From Trichothermofontia sichuanensis B231 (GTDB taxonomy: Bacteria > Cyanobacteriota > Cyanobacteriia > B231), in NCBI RefSeq assembly GCF_026240635.1, contig NZ_CP110848.1, positions 3,429,741-3,493,740 of the forward strand: DNA of 64,000 bases, in the 5' to 3' direction. Under the pieces are notes generated by a model, which was not told the origin of the DNA, ran no database searches, and saw nothing but the letters and a program-made list of their open reading frames with translations. Shown in pieces: positions 17,185 to 26,337 of this stretch (positions are counted from its first letter, which is position 1; every line of letters begins with the position of its first letter). Position numbers and translations under genes: made by a program.

Positions 17185-17250
17185 AAGACCTATCCTGAAC
17201 CAAACGGACCATCGGTAACGATGTGAATCCAGAATAGAGGACAACGCCAA

Positions 17251-17596
17251 CCCATGACTAACCCAGGACCCGCTTCTCCCCCGATCGCCGACCGGTGTAG
17301 GGTCCCTATCAAGATCCGCCTCAGTTCACCCCAGACGCCAGTAGCCTCCACCCCATCAACGCCTGAGAAGCTGATCTCATCAGGGTTTTGAGCCTACGCT
17401 CATTGAACTATTACTATTGTTAATATTTTCGATTTTGAATCAGGATTATGATCAAGATTGTCAAGTGATCCAATTCAACTTACGCTTAATTTATTAAAGA
17501 AAACCACAATTTTACTGTGGCTGTTCCCGTGGTAAATATCCCTGGTGGCAACCCTAGGGATCATTAAGCATTGCACTTAGTTAAAGGATTTGAACC
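17251..17596 (+). promoter_or_regulatory. Upstream region of the ccm operon
   Basis: A 346-bp AT-rich gap separates the divergent murJ and ccmK2. It contains TTGAACTATTACTATTG and a small perfect hairpin, CCACA-ATTTTACT-TGTGG in outline (arms 17503-17507 and 17516-17520), about 75 bp before the ccmK2 start. ccmK2 itself is preceded by TTAAAGGATTTGAACC, with AAAGGA as a reasonable ribosome-binding site. Carbon-limitation regulators of the LysR type control ccm genes in some cyanobacteria, but I could not identify a convincing operator here. Confidence 0.35.
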
Positions 17597-17905
17597 ATGC
17601 CAATTGCAGTAGGGATGATTGAAACAAAGGGGTTTCCTGCGGTTGTGGAAGCGGCGGATGCGATGGTGAAGGCCGCGCGGGTGACACTGGTGGGCTATGA
17701 GAAAATTGGCAGTGGCCGGGTAACCGTCATTGTACGGGGCGATGTCTCGGAAGTTCAAGCCTCCGTGTCGGCAGGGTTGGACTCGGCCCGACGGGTAGCT
17801 GGCGGTGAAATCCTATCCCACCATATTATTGCCCGTCCCCACGAAAACCTGGAATACGTCCTCCCCATTCGCTACACGCCTGAAGTTGAGCAGTTCCGGG
17901 TGTAG
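17597..17905 (+). CDS. ccmK2: Carboxysome shell protein CcmK (CcmK2-like)
   Basis: Single BMC-domain protein of 102 aa whose hexamers tile the flat facets of the beta-carboxysome shell. The sequence begins [20 protein letters not shown] and includes the edge motif [20 protein letters not shown], where the KIGSG loop lines the central pore, then [19 protein letters not shown] and [16 protein letters not shown]. Length and position as first gene of the operon match CcmK2 of Synechocystis (103 aa). It lies 107 bp before a second, very similar ccmK and shares exact DNA stretches with it. Confidence 0.96.
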   Translation: MPIAVGMIETKGFPAVVEAADAMVKAARVTLVGYEKIGSGRVTVIVRGDVSEVQASVSAGLDSARRVAGGEILSHHIIARPHENLEYVLPIRYTPEVEQFRV

Positions 17906-18012
17906 TTTTAACCCACATGTGCGATCGCACGCCTGCTAAGGGACGATCCACTCAGCAGGGTGGACAAAACTGTTAACTGAACCTTTAACCCAACATTTAG
18001 AGGAAAGCAACC

Positions 18013-18351
18013 ATGCCAATTGCGGTCGGGATGATTGAAACCCTGGGTTTCCCAGCGGTTGTGGAAGCGGCGGATGCGATGGTGAAGGCGGCCCGCGTTA
18101 CCTTGGTCGGCTACGAAAAAATTGGCAGTGGCCGGGTAACCGTCATTGTCCGGGGGGATGTCTCGGAAGTGCAGGCCTCTGTATCGGCGGGACTGGATTC
18201 CGTCAAGCGTGTGGCGGGGGGCCAAATGCTCTCCCACCACATCATTGCCCGTCCCCACGAAAACCTGGAATACGTCCTCCCCATTCGCTATACCGAAGCG
18301 GTGGAACAATTCCGTGAGAACGCGAATGCGGTTCGGCCCTATCGGGCATAG
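18013..18351 (+). CDS. ccmK1: Carboxysome shell protein CcmK (CcmK1-like)
   Basis: Second BMC hexamer protein, 112 aa, preceded by AGAGGAAAG. The first 95 residues differ from the upstream paralogue at only a few positions (ETLGFPAV for [19 protein letters not shown] for [11 protein letters not shown]). It adds a ten-residue C-terminal tail ending ANAVRPYRA. The tail is the usual difference between CcmK1 and CcmK2, and both form hexamers with the same KIGSG pore. It is 11 bp from ccmL, so co-transcription is nearly certain. K1 and K2 may form mixed shell layers; that is family knowledge, not visible here. Confidence 0.95.
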   Translation: MPIAVGMIETLGFPAVVEAADAMVKAARVTLVGYEKIGSGRVTVIVRGDVSEVQASVSAGLDSVKRVAGGQMLSHHIIARPHENLEYVLPIRYTEAVEQFRENANAVRPYRA

Positions 18352-18362
18352 ATAGGTAAGCC

Positions 18363-18668
18363 ATGCTCATTGCCAAAGTGCGGGGCACCGTCGTGAGTAC
18401 CTATAAGGAACCCAGCCTGCAAGGGGTGAAGCTCCTGGTTCTCCAATTTATGGATGACGAAGGCGAACCCCTACCGGGCTACGAGGTCGCTGCCGATACG
18501 GTGGGCGCAGGTGTGGGCGAGTGGGTGCTAGTCAGTCGGGGGAGTCCTGCCCGTCAGGTGCGGGGGAGCCTCGAACGTCCGATCGATGCCGCTGTCGTGG
18601 CCATCATTGACACGATTAACGTCGAAAACCGCTTGATCTATAGCAAGCGGGCAGACGAGGCTCGATAA
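18363..18668 (+). CDS. ccmL: Carboxysome vertex protein CcmL
   Basis: The 101-aa protein of the CcmL/EutN family forms pentamers that cap the twelve vertices of the icosahedral shell. It opens MLIAKVRGTVVSTYKEPSLQ and continues GVKLLVLQFMDDEGEPLPGY, VAADTVGAGVGEWVLVSRGS and AVVAIIDTINVENRLIYSKR, the standard order of OB-fold strands. It starts 11 bp downstream of ccmK1. A 291-bp gap (18669-18959) without a credible gene follows before ccmM, wider than other spacings in the operon. Confidence 0.96.
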   Translation: MLIAKVRGTVVSTYKEPSLQGVKLLVLQFMDDEGEPLPGYEVAADTVGAGVGEWVLVSRGSPARQVRGSLERPIDAAVVAIIDTINVENRLIYSKRADEAR

Positions 18669-18959
18669 GAACTGCACGGATTCAGTCTACAGGGGGTTGA
18701 GTCTAGACGGGTTAGTTTGTGGCCTGGTTGTCACGGAGGAGGAAAATCACTGGTTTGGAACTTGGCTTGGGACAATAACCAGAGTGGACCGAAACCCAGA
18801 CGGATCGCCGATACCCGCAGCAGCCTCCTTGTCGGACAGTGGCCACTGCCATTACCAACTGCCATTACTGGCTTTTGGTTGATTGCTGTTGGGTAATTAT
18901 TGCTTTGCACGCTTAGCTTTGCACACTTGAGATGCGCTGAGTTTAAGAGGTTTCACGCT

Positions 18960-21023
18960 ATGGTTGTCCATTCAACTCCCCAAGGGTTTGCGACACGCGC
19001 GGCGGCTCCCCCAACGCCTTGGTCCCAGACCCTGGCAGAACCCAAGATCCATGCGACGGCCTATGTCCATGCCTCCGCCAGTATTATTGGTGATGTGCGG
19101 GTCGGTGCAAATGTCCTGATTGCCCCCGGAACCTCTGTGCGGGCGGATGAAGGTGCACCGTTTCGCATTGGTGAGGGCAGCAATATTCAAGATGGGGTGG
19201 TCATTCATGGTCTGGAGCGGGGGCGGGTGTTGGGGGATGACCAGCAGGAGTATTCCGTTTGGATTGGCCAGAATACTTCGATTACCCACAAGGCTCTGAT
19301 TCATGGCCCTTGTTATATTGGCAATGACTGTTTTATCGGCTTCCGCTCGACCGTATTTAATGCCCGGATTGGTCACGGTTGCATCGTGATGATGCACGTG
19401 CTGATCCAGGACGTGGAAATTCCGCCGGGGAAATACGTGCCCTCTGGGGCGGTGATTACTAACCAGCAGCAAGTCGATCGCCTGACGGACGTGCGGGCCG
19501 AGGACTTGAACTTTGCCAGCCACGTTATTTCAATTAACGATGCCCTGCGGGCTGGTTACCACTGTGCTGAAGATGCCAGTTGTATTAACCCGATCCGCAA
19601 TCATGTTACACCCGATCACACACATACACACACGCATGGACGCAGCGACGCGACTGAAGGAGGCAGGAGTATGAGCTATGGACTCAGTTCTGAGGTAGTG
19701 ACTCAGGTTCGCAATTTACTGTCACAGGGATACCGGGTGGGTACCGAACACGCCGATGCCCGCCGCTTCCGTACAGGATCTTGGCAGACCTGTGCACCCA
19801 TTTCGTCTACCTATGAGGCCGAGGTCCTCAAGGCGTTAGGGGCCTGTCTCCAGGAACATGCGGGGGAATATGTCCGCCTGCTGGGGATTGATACCCAGGC
19901 TAAGCGGCGGGTGCTGGAAATGATTATTCAACAACCGGATGGAAATCCCCCGGCCCCCAGCAGCAATGTGCGCATGGCGGCGGCCCCCACCCGTCAGTCT
20001 GGCAGTGGCGCTACTCAGGGGGGCGCGGGTCCTGATGTGGCTGCTCAAGTGCGTCAGTTCCTGGCTCAGGGCTATCGGGTGGGCTTGGAATATGCCAATG
20101 AGCGCCGCTTCCGCACCGGCTCCTGGCAGAGTGCGGCGCTGCAAGCTACCCACGAGGCAGGGATTCTCGCAGAACTGACTGCCTTCCTGCAAGAACATGC
20201 CAATGACTATGTGCGCCTGTTGGGGATTGATGCCCAGGCAAAGCGGCGGGTGGGTGAAGTTCTGATTCAACGGCCCGGTCAGGGGGTGGCGATCGCGGCT
20301 GACAGCCGGGGTAGTGCGCCTAGCCGCAGTGACAGTGCCCCTAGCTTTCGCAGTTATCGCCCGTCCGGCAATGGTCATGGCGGGGGGGAACTCGCCAACC
20401 AGGTGCGGCAACTCCTGGCACAGGGCTATCAGGTTGGGGTGGAGTATGCTAATGAACGCCGGTTCCGCACCGGGTCTTGGCAGAGTGGTTCAATCCAGGC
20501 TACCCATGAGGCTGGGATTATATCGGAACTGAATGCTTTTCTCCAGGAGCACGCGGGTGAGTACGTGCGTCTGCTGGGTATTGATGCCAATGCCAAGCGC
20601 CGCGTTTCTGAACAAATTATCCAGCGGCCCAACGGCCAATCTAGCAATGGATCGACGACGGCAACAACGGCAGGCAAGGGGTTTGGTCAATCGTCCTATA
20701 GCGGCGCAAAGTCCAGTGGACGCTCTACCAGTAATGGGTCGGGTAGTCGGGCAGGGGCGACTGCTTTAGCGGCTGATATTGTCACTCAGGTGCGTAAACT
20801 CCTGTCCCAGGGGTATCGCATTGGTACGGAGCACGCTACTCCCCGTCGCTTCCGTACTAGTTCGTGGGAAAGTTGTGCCCCGATTACCTCCACCTCAGAG
20901 CGGGAGGTGCTGCAAGCCTTGGAGGCGTGTCTCCAGGAACACCAGGGTGAATACGTCCGGCTGTTGGGGATTGATACCCAGGCTAAACGGCGGGTCTTGG
21001 AACAGGTGATCCAGACGCCTTAG
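18960..21023 (+). CDS. ccmM: Carboxysome assembly protein CcmM (gamma-carbonic anhydrase plus four SSUL modules)
   Basis: Scaffold of the beta-carboxysome core, 687 aa from ATG 18960. Residues 1-210 form a left-handed beta-helix gamma-carbonic anhydrase domain; zinc ligands are expected at His83 (VVIHG), His110 and His115 ([10 protein letters not shown]). Cys202 and Cys208 (HCAEDASC) have the same spacing as the Cys194-Cys200 pair whose disulfide activates the Thermosynechococcus domain. A His/Thr-rich linker (DHTHTHTHG) leads to four Rubisco-small-subunit-like modules starting near residues 240, 358, 476 and 606, each with QGYxxGxE and RRFRTxSW. Modules 1 and 4 carry a cysteine pair (SC/TC and ACLQEH); modules 2 and 3 do not. 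A second start at Met238 is likely. Confidence 0.97.
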   Translation: MVVHSTPQGFATRAAAPPTPWSQTLAEPKIHATAYVHASASIIGDVRVGANVLIAPGTSVRADEGAPFRIGEGSNIQDGVVIHGLERGRVLGDDQQEYSVWIGQNTSITHKALIHGPCYIGNDCFIGFRSTVFNARIGHGCIVMMHVLIQDVEIPPGKYVPSGAVITNQQQVDRLTDVRAEDLNFASHVISINDALRAGYHCAEDASCINPIRNHVTPDHTHTHTHGRSDATEGGRSMSYGLSSEVVTQVRNLLSQGYRVGTEHADARRFRTGSWQTCAPISSTYEAEVLKALGACLQEHAGEYVRLLGIDTQAKRRVLEMIIQQPDGNPPAPSSNVRMAAAPTRQSGSGATQGGAGPDVAAQVRQFLAQGYRVGLEYANERRFRTGSWQSAALQATHEAGILAELTAFLQEHANDYVRLLGIDAQAKRRVGEVLIQRPGQGVAIAADSRGSAPSRSDSAPSFRSYRPSGNGHGGGELANQVRQLLAQGYQVGVEYANERRFRTGSWQSGSIQATHEAGIISELNAFLQEHAGEYVRLLGIDANAKRRVSEQIIQRPNGQSSNGSTTATTAGKGFGQSSYSGAKSSGRSTSNGSGSRAGATALAADIVTQVRKLLSQGYRIGTEHATPRRFRTSSWESCAPITSTSEREVLQALEACLQEHQGEYVRLLGIDTQAKRRVLEQVIQTP
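19657..19673 (+). promoter_or_regulatory. Internal ribosome-binding site and start for the short CcmM
   Basis: AAGGAGG at 19657-19663 lies 7 bases before an in-frame ATG at 19671 (Met238, MSYGLSSEV). This is the strongest Shine-Dalgarno sequence in the operon, inside the ccmM coding region and just before the first SSUL module. Translation here would give a 450-aa protein of four SSUL modules without the carbonic anhydrase domain, equivalent to the short CcmM forms (M35/M58) known from other cyanobacteria. Confidence 0.85.
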
Positions 21024-21062
21024 TCGACCCTTGTCTTCGTTGATCCCAGTCCTATCGAACCC

Positions 21063-21725
21063 ATGCACTTGCAACCGCTACGATCGCCAGAGTTGTCAAC
21101 CTACCTGAGTGGCGATGTGGTCATCCATCGTGATGCGGTGATTGCCCCAGGGGTGTTGATGCTAGCCGATCCGGGCAGTCGGATTATTATTGGTGCAGGG
21201 GTTTGTATTGGTCTGGGAGCGATCCTCCACGCCCACGGGGGAGACTTAACGATCGAAGCGGGTGTGACCTTGGGCGCGGGGGTGTTGGTGGTGGGGTCGG
21301 GCTGTATTGGGGCCAATACCTGTGTGGGGGCGGCAACAACGGTCTTTAATACCTCGATCGATCGAGGGCAACTGATTCCTCCCGCTTCTGTGTTAGGTGA
21401 TACCAGTCGGCAGGTTACGGGCGCGGCAGCAACTCCCATCCTGGAGGCGGAGCATACAGTCTTCCACTCGGAGGTGCGCTATGGGGTTCCGGCTGAAGCG
21501 GGAGGGACCCCACCGCCCTCACCCCCAGAAGCCCCTCCATCGTCAGCAGCGGTTCCTGAGACGTCTGCGACTTCAGGCATACCGGCCTCCCCTGAGGCTA
21601 GGTCTGAGCCGGCGTCGCCGCCTAGACCGCAGGGGGCTGTCTATGGCAAGGCCCATTTTGAACGGTTACGGTATCATTTATTCTCGCGACCCTCACCGGG
21701 AGCATCCTCAGCAGGGGGTGAGTAA
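21063..21725 (+). CDS. ccmN: Carboxysome adaptor protein CcmN
   Basis: The 220-aa protein joins the CcmM-Rubisco core to the shell. Residues 1-120 are hexapeptide repeats of a left-handed beta-helix (VVIHRDAVIAPGVLMLADPG, RIIIGAGVCIGLGAILHAHG, TLGAGVLVVGSGCIGANTC). A long disordered Pro/Ala/Ser linker follows (about residues 140-195). The C-terminus carries the amphipathic encapsulation peptide VYGKAHFERLRYHLF, matching the VYGKxxFxxxR pattern through which CcmN binds CcmK. A further 13-residue tail follows the peptide. Located 39 bp downstream of ccmM. Confidence 0.93.
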   Translation: MHLQPLRSPELSTYLSGDVVIHRDAVIAPGVLMLADPGSRIIIGAGVCIGLGAILHAHGGDLTIEAGVTLGAGVLVVGSGCIGANTCVGAATTVFNTSIDRGQLIPPASVLGDTSRQVTGAAATPILEAEHTVFHSEVRYGVPAEAGGTPPPSPPEAPPSSAAVPETSATSGIPASPEARSEPASPPRPQGAVYGKAHFERLRYHLFSRPSPGASSAGGE

Positions 21726-21910
21726 GTGGGAATGCGCATAGACTTGATCGGCTTCGCGGGTGAGCTAAGCGTTTTGGCTGTTGCTTGCTCTGGGGGAACA
21801 GCCGTGGCAGTTGCGGGTTTGTCTGTCGTCCGAGTGTGCCCATCGCCCCGACGTCCGTAGCACCGAATGGGGTTTCTGTGTCACCATTGAATTGGTCAGT
21901 TGAGAATACC

Positions 21911-22756
21911 ATGCAGATTCACCCCCAAGTTACAGCGTCTTCTCCGAGTCGGCGGGACAGTGGTTCCCTGGATCTGAGGCCCAGTGGTGAGTTGCCCCCG
22001 ACCCAGTCGGATTTGGGGGCATTGGGGTTAGTCTCTACCCAGAGTTTTCCTGCCATTATTGGTACAGCGGACATGATGCTCAAGTCAGCCGATGTCAAGC
22101 TGGTGGGTTATGAGAAAACGGGGAGTGGTTTCTGTACGGCGATCGTGCGGGGCCGGTTTGCAGATGTGCGCTTGGCGGTGAGTCAGGGGACTGAAACAGC
22201 AAAACAGTTTGAACAATTTGTTTCCAGCTTGGTGTTGCCGCGGCCTTTGCCGAATTTGGAACGAGTCTTGCCCATTAGTAAGGATTTTGCGCGGATTGCG
22301 GCCCAACAAGAAGGTAGTCGGATGAGTATCCATGCGGTGGGGTTGCTAGAAACGCGGGGCTTCCCGGCAATGGTGGGGGCAGCGGATGCCATGCTTAAGT
22401 CGGCCAATGTGCAACTGGTGGGCTATGAGACAATCGGGGATGGGCTGTGTACGGCGATCGTGCAGGGCCGGGTGAGTGATGTGACGATCGCGGTGGAAGC
22501 CGGGATGTATGAAGCTGAACGTATTGGGGAACTGCACGCGATCATGGTGATTCCGCGACCGCTGGAGGAATTAATGCAAATTCTGCCGTTGGCTCATCTC
22601 CAGGCGGAAGAACCCCAACCGCTCCGCTTCCCCGTGGTGATCAAGGAGAAAACCGCGGAAACGCTGATGGCCCAATTACCGGAATCCCAGGCAACCCCTT
22701 TGGTGATGGAAGAGGTGCCTACCCACGAGGAGCAGGGTTGGATTCAACAATCTTGA
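21911..22756 (+). CDS. ccmO: Carboxysome shell protein CcmO (tandem BMC domains)
   Basis: From the ATG at 21911 (MQIHPQVTASSPSRR) the product is 281 aa. A 40-residue polar leader precedes two BMC domains: LGLVSTQSFPAIIGTADMML with LVGYEKTGSGFCTAIVRGR, and AVGLLETRGFPAMVGAADAM with LVGYETIGDGLCTAIVQGR. Tandem BMC proteins assemble as trimers imitating a hexamer, and CcmO is required for shell formation in Synechococcus. A charged tail follows the second domain. The frame is open further upstream, but only to a TTG at 21785 without homology. It is the last gene of the cluster; a repeat A element follows at 22818. Confidence 0.92.
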   Translation: MQIHPQVTASSPSRRDSGSLDLRPSGELPPTQSDLGALGLVSTQSFPAIIGTADMMLKSADVKLVGYEKTGSGFCTAIVRGRFADVRLAVSQGTETAKQFEQFVSSLVLPRPLPNLERVLPISKDFARIAAQQEGSRMSIHAVGLLETRGFPAMVGAADAMLKSANVQLVGYETIGDGLCTAIVQGRVSDVTIAVEAGMYEAERIGELHAIMVIPRPLEELMQILPLAHLQAEEPQPLRFPVVIKEKTAETLMAQLPESQATPLVMEEVPTHEEQGWIQQS

Positions 22757-22817
22757 ACGATGCCAGTTCCTTCACCCAATCAGGAATATCTAAGTCCTTA
22801 AAATCTCCCTCCTTAAG

Positions 22818-22924
22818 TATGGTCATTGCCATTTAGGCTGAAACAGCACCCTCACCCCCAGCTCCTCTCCCAGAGCGGGAGAGGGGAGTGAACAACTGTA
22901 TCGTTCTGATTTGGATTGACCATA
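22818..22924 (-). repeat. Repeat family A, copy 4, downstream of ccmO
   Basis: Inverted copy reading TATGGTCATTGCCATTTAGG to GATTTGGATTGACCATAAC, with CTCTCCCAGAGCGGGAGAGG in the middle. It sits 62 bp after the ccmO stop codon. The central palindrome followed by no T-run argues against a classical terminator, although the folded RNA could still slow transcript decay or protect the 3' end. Confidence 0.85.
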
Positions 22925-23117
22925 ACTTTTACTGCCCTACCATACAGGGGTAAAATCGGTTTCATAGTAGGTGAGATGGTATACATTGCTGTTCGGATGA
23001 TTCCCGTCAAAAGGCACTATCTAGTACCCCTTAGTTAGACTCTCAGGTAGGTAGGAGATGACCGACCTCCCAAAGGCTGGCTGGTGTTTGATGACTCAAT
23101 AACTCAAGGATAACCTC

Positions 23118-23600
23118 ATGGAACTTCACGTTGTTGATCTCACGTTACCCGCAGGAAGTAACCTAATTCTGGGCCAAAGCCATTTTATTAAAACGGTTGA
23201 AGATCTTTATGAAGTATTAGTCGGGACCTCTCCCCAGGTTAAATTTGGGCTGGCGTTCTGTGAAGCATCCGGTCCGTGTTTAATTCGTACCGTTGGGAAT
23301 GATGAGACTTTACAAGCAGCGGCGATCGCTAATGCCCAAGCGATCGGGGCTGGTCACAGCTTTATTATTCTGCTCAAAGACGCCTATCCCATCAATTTTC
23401 TAAATGGTATTAAACAATGCCCAGAAGTTTGTTCAATCTACTGTGCAACGGCTAATCCAGTTCAGGTAATTGTTGCAGAAACCGAGCAGGGGCGCGGTAT
23501 TTTGGGTGTGATTGATGGCGCTTCGCCTCAGGGAGTAGAAGGTCCGACCGAGATTGAAGCACGGCGATCGTTCCTGCGCCAAATTGGTTATAAACTCTAA
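23118..23600 (+). CDS. Adenosine-specific kinase family protein
   Basis: The 160-aa protein matches the small family (DUF355) described as adenosine-specific kinase, known mainly from archaea and some bacteria. Landmarks: NLILGQSHFIKTVEDLYEVL, PQVKFGLAFCEASGPCLIRT, an acidic turn VGNDETL, AIGAGHSFIILLKDAYPINF, and the conserved core ending GRGILGVIDGASPQGVE. Length is typical. The start ATG follows AAGGATAACCTC. It stands alone between the ccm operon and recG. The biochemical activity is taken from family annotation and has not been widely tested. Confidence 0.8.
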   Translation: MELHVVDLTLPAGSNLILGQSHFIKTVEDLYEVLVGTSPQVKFGLAFCEASGPCLIRTVGNDETLQAAAIANAQAIGAGHSFIILLKDAYPINFLNGIKQCPEVCSIYCATANPVQVIVAETEQGRGILGVIDGASPQGVEGPTEIEARRSFLRQIGYKL

Positions 23601-23620
23601 AAAATTTCTGTACAAACCAA

Positions 23621-23746
23621 AATTTAACGTAGGGGCGGGTTTTCCCAGAAATTTGGCCAGAAAACTAACGATCTCAATAAACCCGCCCATCTCTAGACAT
23701 CGGGTTACCCCAAAATTTAACGTACGGGCAGGTTTTCCCAAAAATC
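23621..23746 (+). repeat. Pair of 35-bp direct repeats 90 bp apart
   Basis: CCAAAATTTAACGTAGGGGC followed by GGGTTTTCCCAGAAAT, and CCAAAATTTAACGTACGGGC followed by AGGTTTTCCCAAAAAT, differ at only a few positions. Between them the sequence AATAAACCCGCCC is complementary to GGGCGGGTTT, so a hairpin can form. The block fills the short gap between the kinase gene and the end of recG, which are convergent; it may act as a transcript end, but no T-tract is present. Confidence 0.65.
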
Positions 23747-23757
23747 CAAATCACCCA

Positions 23758-26337
23758 TCAAATCAAAATCGCACCGCCCAACAATCGTTGATAGCGATAG
23801 ATTAACTCCTGTTTCATTAACGGCCAACGTTCCAGAGTGGGATCTTGTTGCATCACCCGCTCCGCCGCCCCACGGGCCAGATTTAAGATTTCTTGATCGT
23901 CCAGTAGACTAGCCAGGGCAAAATCCGGTAATCCCGATTGGCGCGTTCCCAACACCTCCCCCGGTCCCCGGAATCGCAGATCCATTTCCGAGATAAAAAA
24001 GCCATCCTGGGACTGTTCCAATACTCGTAACCGCTGTTGGGCCACCTCTGACTTAGCACTACTCATGAGTAAACAATAGGACTGCTGTGCTCCTCGTCCT
24101 ACCCGACCGCGCAATTGGTGCAATTGAGACAGACCAAACCGTTCCGCATGTTCAATCAACATCACCGTCGCATTGGGGATATCAACCCCCACCTCAATCA
24201 CCGTTGTGGAAACCAAAATGTGTAGTTGTTTATCCCGAAATTGGTTAATCACAGCATCCTTATCGGCTGAACTCATGCGGCCATGCAATAGCCCCACCCG
24301 GAATTCGGGAAAGATAACTTCTTGGAGCCGCTGATATTCTGCTGTCGCTGATTTCAGATCCATCTTTTCCGATTCTTCCACCAGGGGAAGCACAACATAA
24401 ACCTGACGGCCCTGGGCAATTTCCCGGCGCATTAGGTCATAGGCATGGGGCCGATCGCGGTTAAATAAGACGGTTGTTTGAATGGCCTGCCGACCAGGGG
24501 GTAATTCATCAATTTGACTCACATCTAAATCACCGTGTAGGGTTAAGGTCAGCGTCCGGGGAATGGGAGTTGCTGTCATCGTTAACACATGGGGATCAAT
24601 GCCCTTTTGTTGGAGTTTGGCCCGTTGTTCAACCCCAAACCGGTGTTGCTCATCAATCACAATGAGACCTAATTGGTGAAATTGCACCGTATCTTGAATG
24701 AGGGCATGGGTACCAACAATCAGGGGAAGTTCACCCGTTGCTAATTGACGATAGATTTCCCGCCGTTTTGCTGTCCGCGTTGACCCCGTGAGCAGTTCCA
24801 CCGGGAGTTGCAAGAGGTTGAACCACTCCACTAATTTGCGATAGTGCTGCTCTGCTAGGACTTCCGTGGGGGCCATCATAGCCCCCTGATACCCCGCCTG
24901 GATGGCCGCCAACAGGGCTACCACCGCAACCACCGTTTTCCCAGACCCCACATCCCCCTGCACCAGACGATTCATGGGTTGGGGCTGTTGTAAGTCGCTG
25001 AGAATCTCGTTAATGACCCGCTGCTGTGCACCAGTGAGTTGAAAGGGGAGCAGTTGATAGAACTGGTCGATCAGTTTGCCCGTGGGAGGCAGGGCAACAC
25101 TGCGCTGGCTCTGGCGTTGTTGGTGTCGCCGTTGCAGCAGACTCAGTTGTAAATAGAAAAATTCCTCGAACACCAGCCGCCGTCGGGCCAGGGCACCGCT
25201 GTCAGGATCTGGGGGATAATGAATGTGGGCGATCGCGGTGGGTAAGTCAATCAGACCATACTTCTGGCGTAGGGCTTGGGGCAAGGGGTCCTTGAGTTGT
25301 TTCGCCGCGGGCAAGGCAGCCAATACCGCTCGCCGGATCACATCAGCCCCGATATTACCCGTGAGGGAATAGACCGGCACCACCCGCCCCACCTTCAGCG
25401 AAGTAATCTGACTGCCCTGGTGATCGAGGACCTCGATTTCCGCCTGCTCGATCGTTAAGCCATACTTACTGTCCTTAACCAAGCCAGAGGCCGCCACGAT
25501 CGCCCCTGGGGGATAGCGCCGCCGTTGTTGCTCCTGCCAGCCGCGATTGGCAAACCGTGCCCCTGGCATAAAGCGACTAAGCTTAATTTGCCCGGTATGG
25601 TCCTGGAGAACCCATTCCAGAATCGTTAGTTTACTATTGCGAGGACTGGTGAAACAGTTACAGCGCTTGACCGTAGCCACGATCGTCACCGTCTCCCCCG
25701 GCTCCAGATCCCGAATGGTAACCTGACGGGCATAGTCAATGTAATCCCGCGGGAAGTAGTACAAGAGATCCCGAACAGTGATTAACCCCAACTCGCCCAA
25801 TTGTTTTCCCTGCCGGGGACCCACACCATTGAGTTGGGTGAGGGCTTGATCCAGAGAGAGACTCTGCTGTCCCTGACTCTGAGGGGGAATCAGATCTGTA
25901 GTTCGAGGCCGTTTCGCGGGCGGTCTTACTAGGACCTCTCCCCTGCTACTCTGAGTGGTAGAGTAGGCATTCCGCTTGCCTGTCTCTTCAACAACCTGCC
26001 CCTCGGCCCCCTTAGAGGAAGAATCTGTTGCCAGGGCCAAACTTAACTGTTGGGTCGCTTCCCACGATCGTCGGGTTTGGTAGATCACGTTGCGAGTTTC
26101 GGCGACCAAGTGTTGGCGTTGGGCAAAGGTTAGGTCTGGATAGCAGGCATAACGATCGGCAAGGCGTTGCCAGCGTTCCTGGTAATCGGCGGGGAGATGG
26201 CCACTGGCTTGGCGCAGGCTCAGGCCGAGAAACTCGCTAAAGCGATATTGACGGCCCACGAGGTCGTTAAACCCCTGTTCCGCCTCTTTCGCCAGCGCCT
26301 TCTGGAGTCTTGGCCAATCGGGTTGCTCAGGTATCAC
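23758..26337 (-). CDS. recG: ATP-dependent DNA helicase RecG
   Basis: Superfamily 2 helicase that remodels stalled replication forks and branched recombination intermediates. The 859-aa protein has a cyanobacterial-type N-terminal extension of about 160 residues, then the wedge/OB domain (LNGVGPRQGKQLGELGLITV, YYFPRDYIDY), and the motor domain: Walker A VQGDVGSGKTVVAVVALL, MAPTEVLAEQH, motif II IVIDEQHRFGVEQR, motif III MTATPIPRTL, and motifs V-VI with VSTTVIEVGVDIPNATVM and LHQLRGRVGRGAQQSYC. It ends with the RecG hook region GTRQSGLPDFALAS. It starts at a GTG overlapping the stop of the upstream ORF as GTGA, suggesting translational coupling. Confidence 0.96.
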   Translation of the reverse strand: MIPEQPDWPRLQKALAKEAEQGFNDLVGRQYRFSEFLGLSLRQASGHLPADYQERWQRLADRYACYPDLTFAQRQHLVAETRNVIYQTRRSWEATQQLSLALATDSSSKGAEGQVVEETGKRNAYSTTQSSRGEVLVRPPAKRPRTTDLIPPQSQGQQSLSLDQALTQLNGVGPRQGKQLGELGLITVRDLLYYFPRDYIDYARQVTIRDLEPGETVTIVATVKRCNCFTSPRNSKLTILEWVLQDHTGQIKLSRFMPGARFANRGWQEQQRRRYPPGAIVAASGLVKDSKYGLTIEQAEIEVLDHQGSQITSLKVGRVVPVYSLTGNIGADVIRRAVLAALPAAKQLKDPLPQALRQKYGLIDLPTAIAHIHYPPDPDSGALARRRLVFEEFFYLQLSLLQRRHQQRQSQRSVALPPTGKLIDQFYQLLPFQLTGAQQRVINEILSDLQQPQPMNRLVQGDVGSGKTVVAVVALLAAIQAGYQGAMMAPTEVLAEQHYRKLVEWFNLLQLPVELLTGSTRTAKRREIYRQLATGELPLIVGTHALIQDTVQFHQLGLIVIDEQHRFGVEQRAKLQQKGIDPHVLTMTATPIPRTLTLTLHGDLDVSQIDELPPGRQAIQTTVLFNRDRPHAYDLMRREIAQGRQVYVVLPLVEESEKMDLKSATAEYQRLQEVIFPEFRVGLLHGRMSSADKDAVINQFRDKQLHILVSTTVIEVGVDIPNATVMLIEHAERFGLSQLHQLRGRVGRGAQQSYCLLMSSAKSEVAQQRLRVLEQSQDGFFISEMDLRFRGPGEVLGTRQSGLPDFALASLLDDQEILNLARGAAERVMQQDPTLERWPLMKQELIYRYQRLLGGAILI

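Noticed and set aside
17570-17600. tRNA-like T-arm sequence GGTTCAAATCC on the reverse strand before ccmK2
   Set aside because: The flanking bases do not pair as a T stem and no acceptor or anticodon arm can be built; it is the ccmK2 leader.
18669-18959. A small gene between ccmL and ccmM (61-codon frame at 18697-18882)
   Set aside because: No ribosome-binding site of note, no family pattern, and a composition typical of random frames; the real ccmM start is at 18960.
22818-22924. Rho-independent terminator of the ccm operon
   Set aside because: The palindrome is the core of a repeat A element found in many contexts and in both orientations, and no T-run follows it. A role in ending transcripts is possible but not shown.
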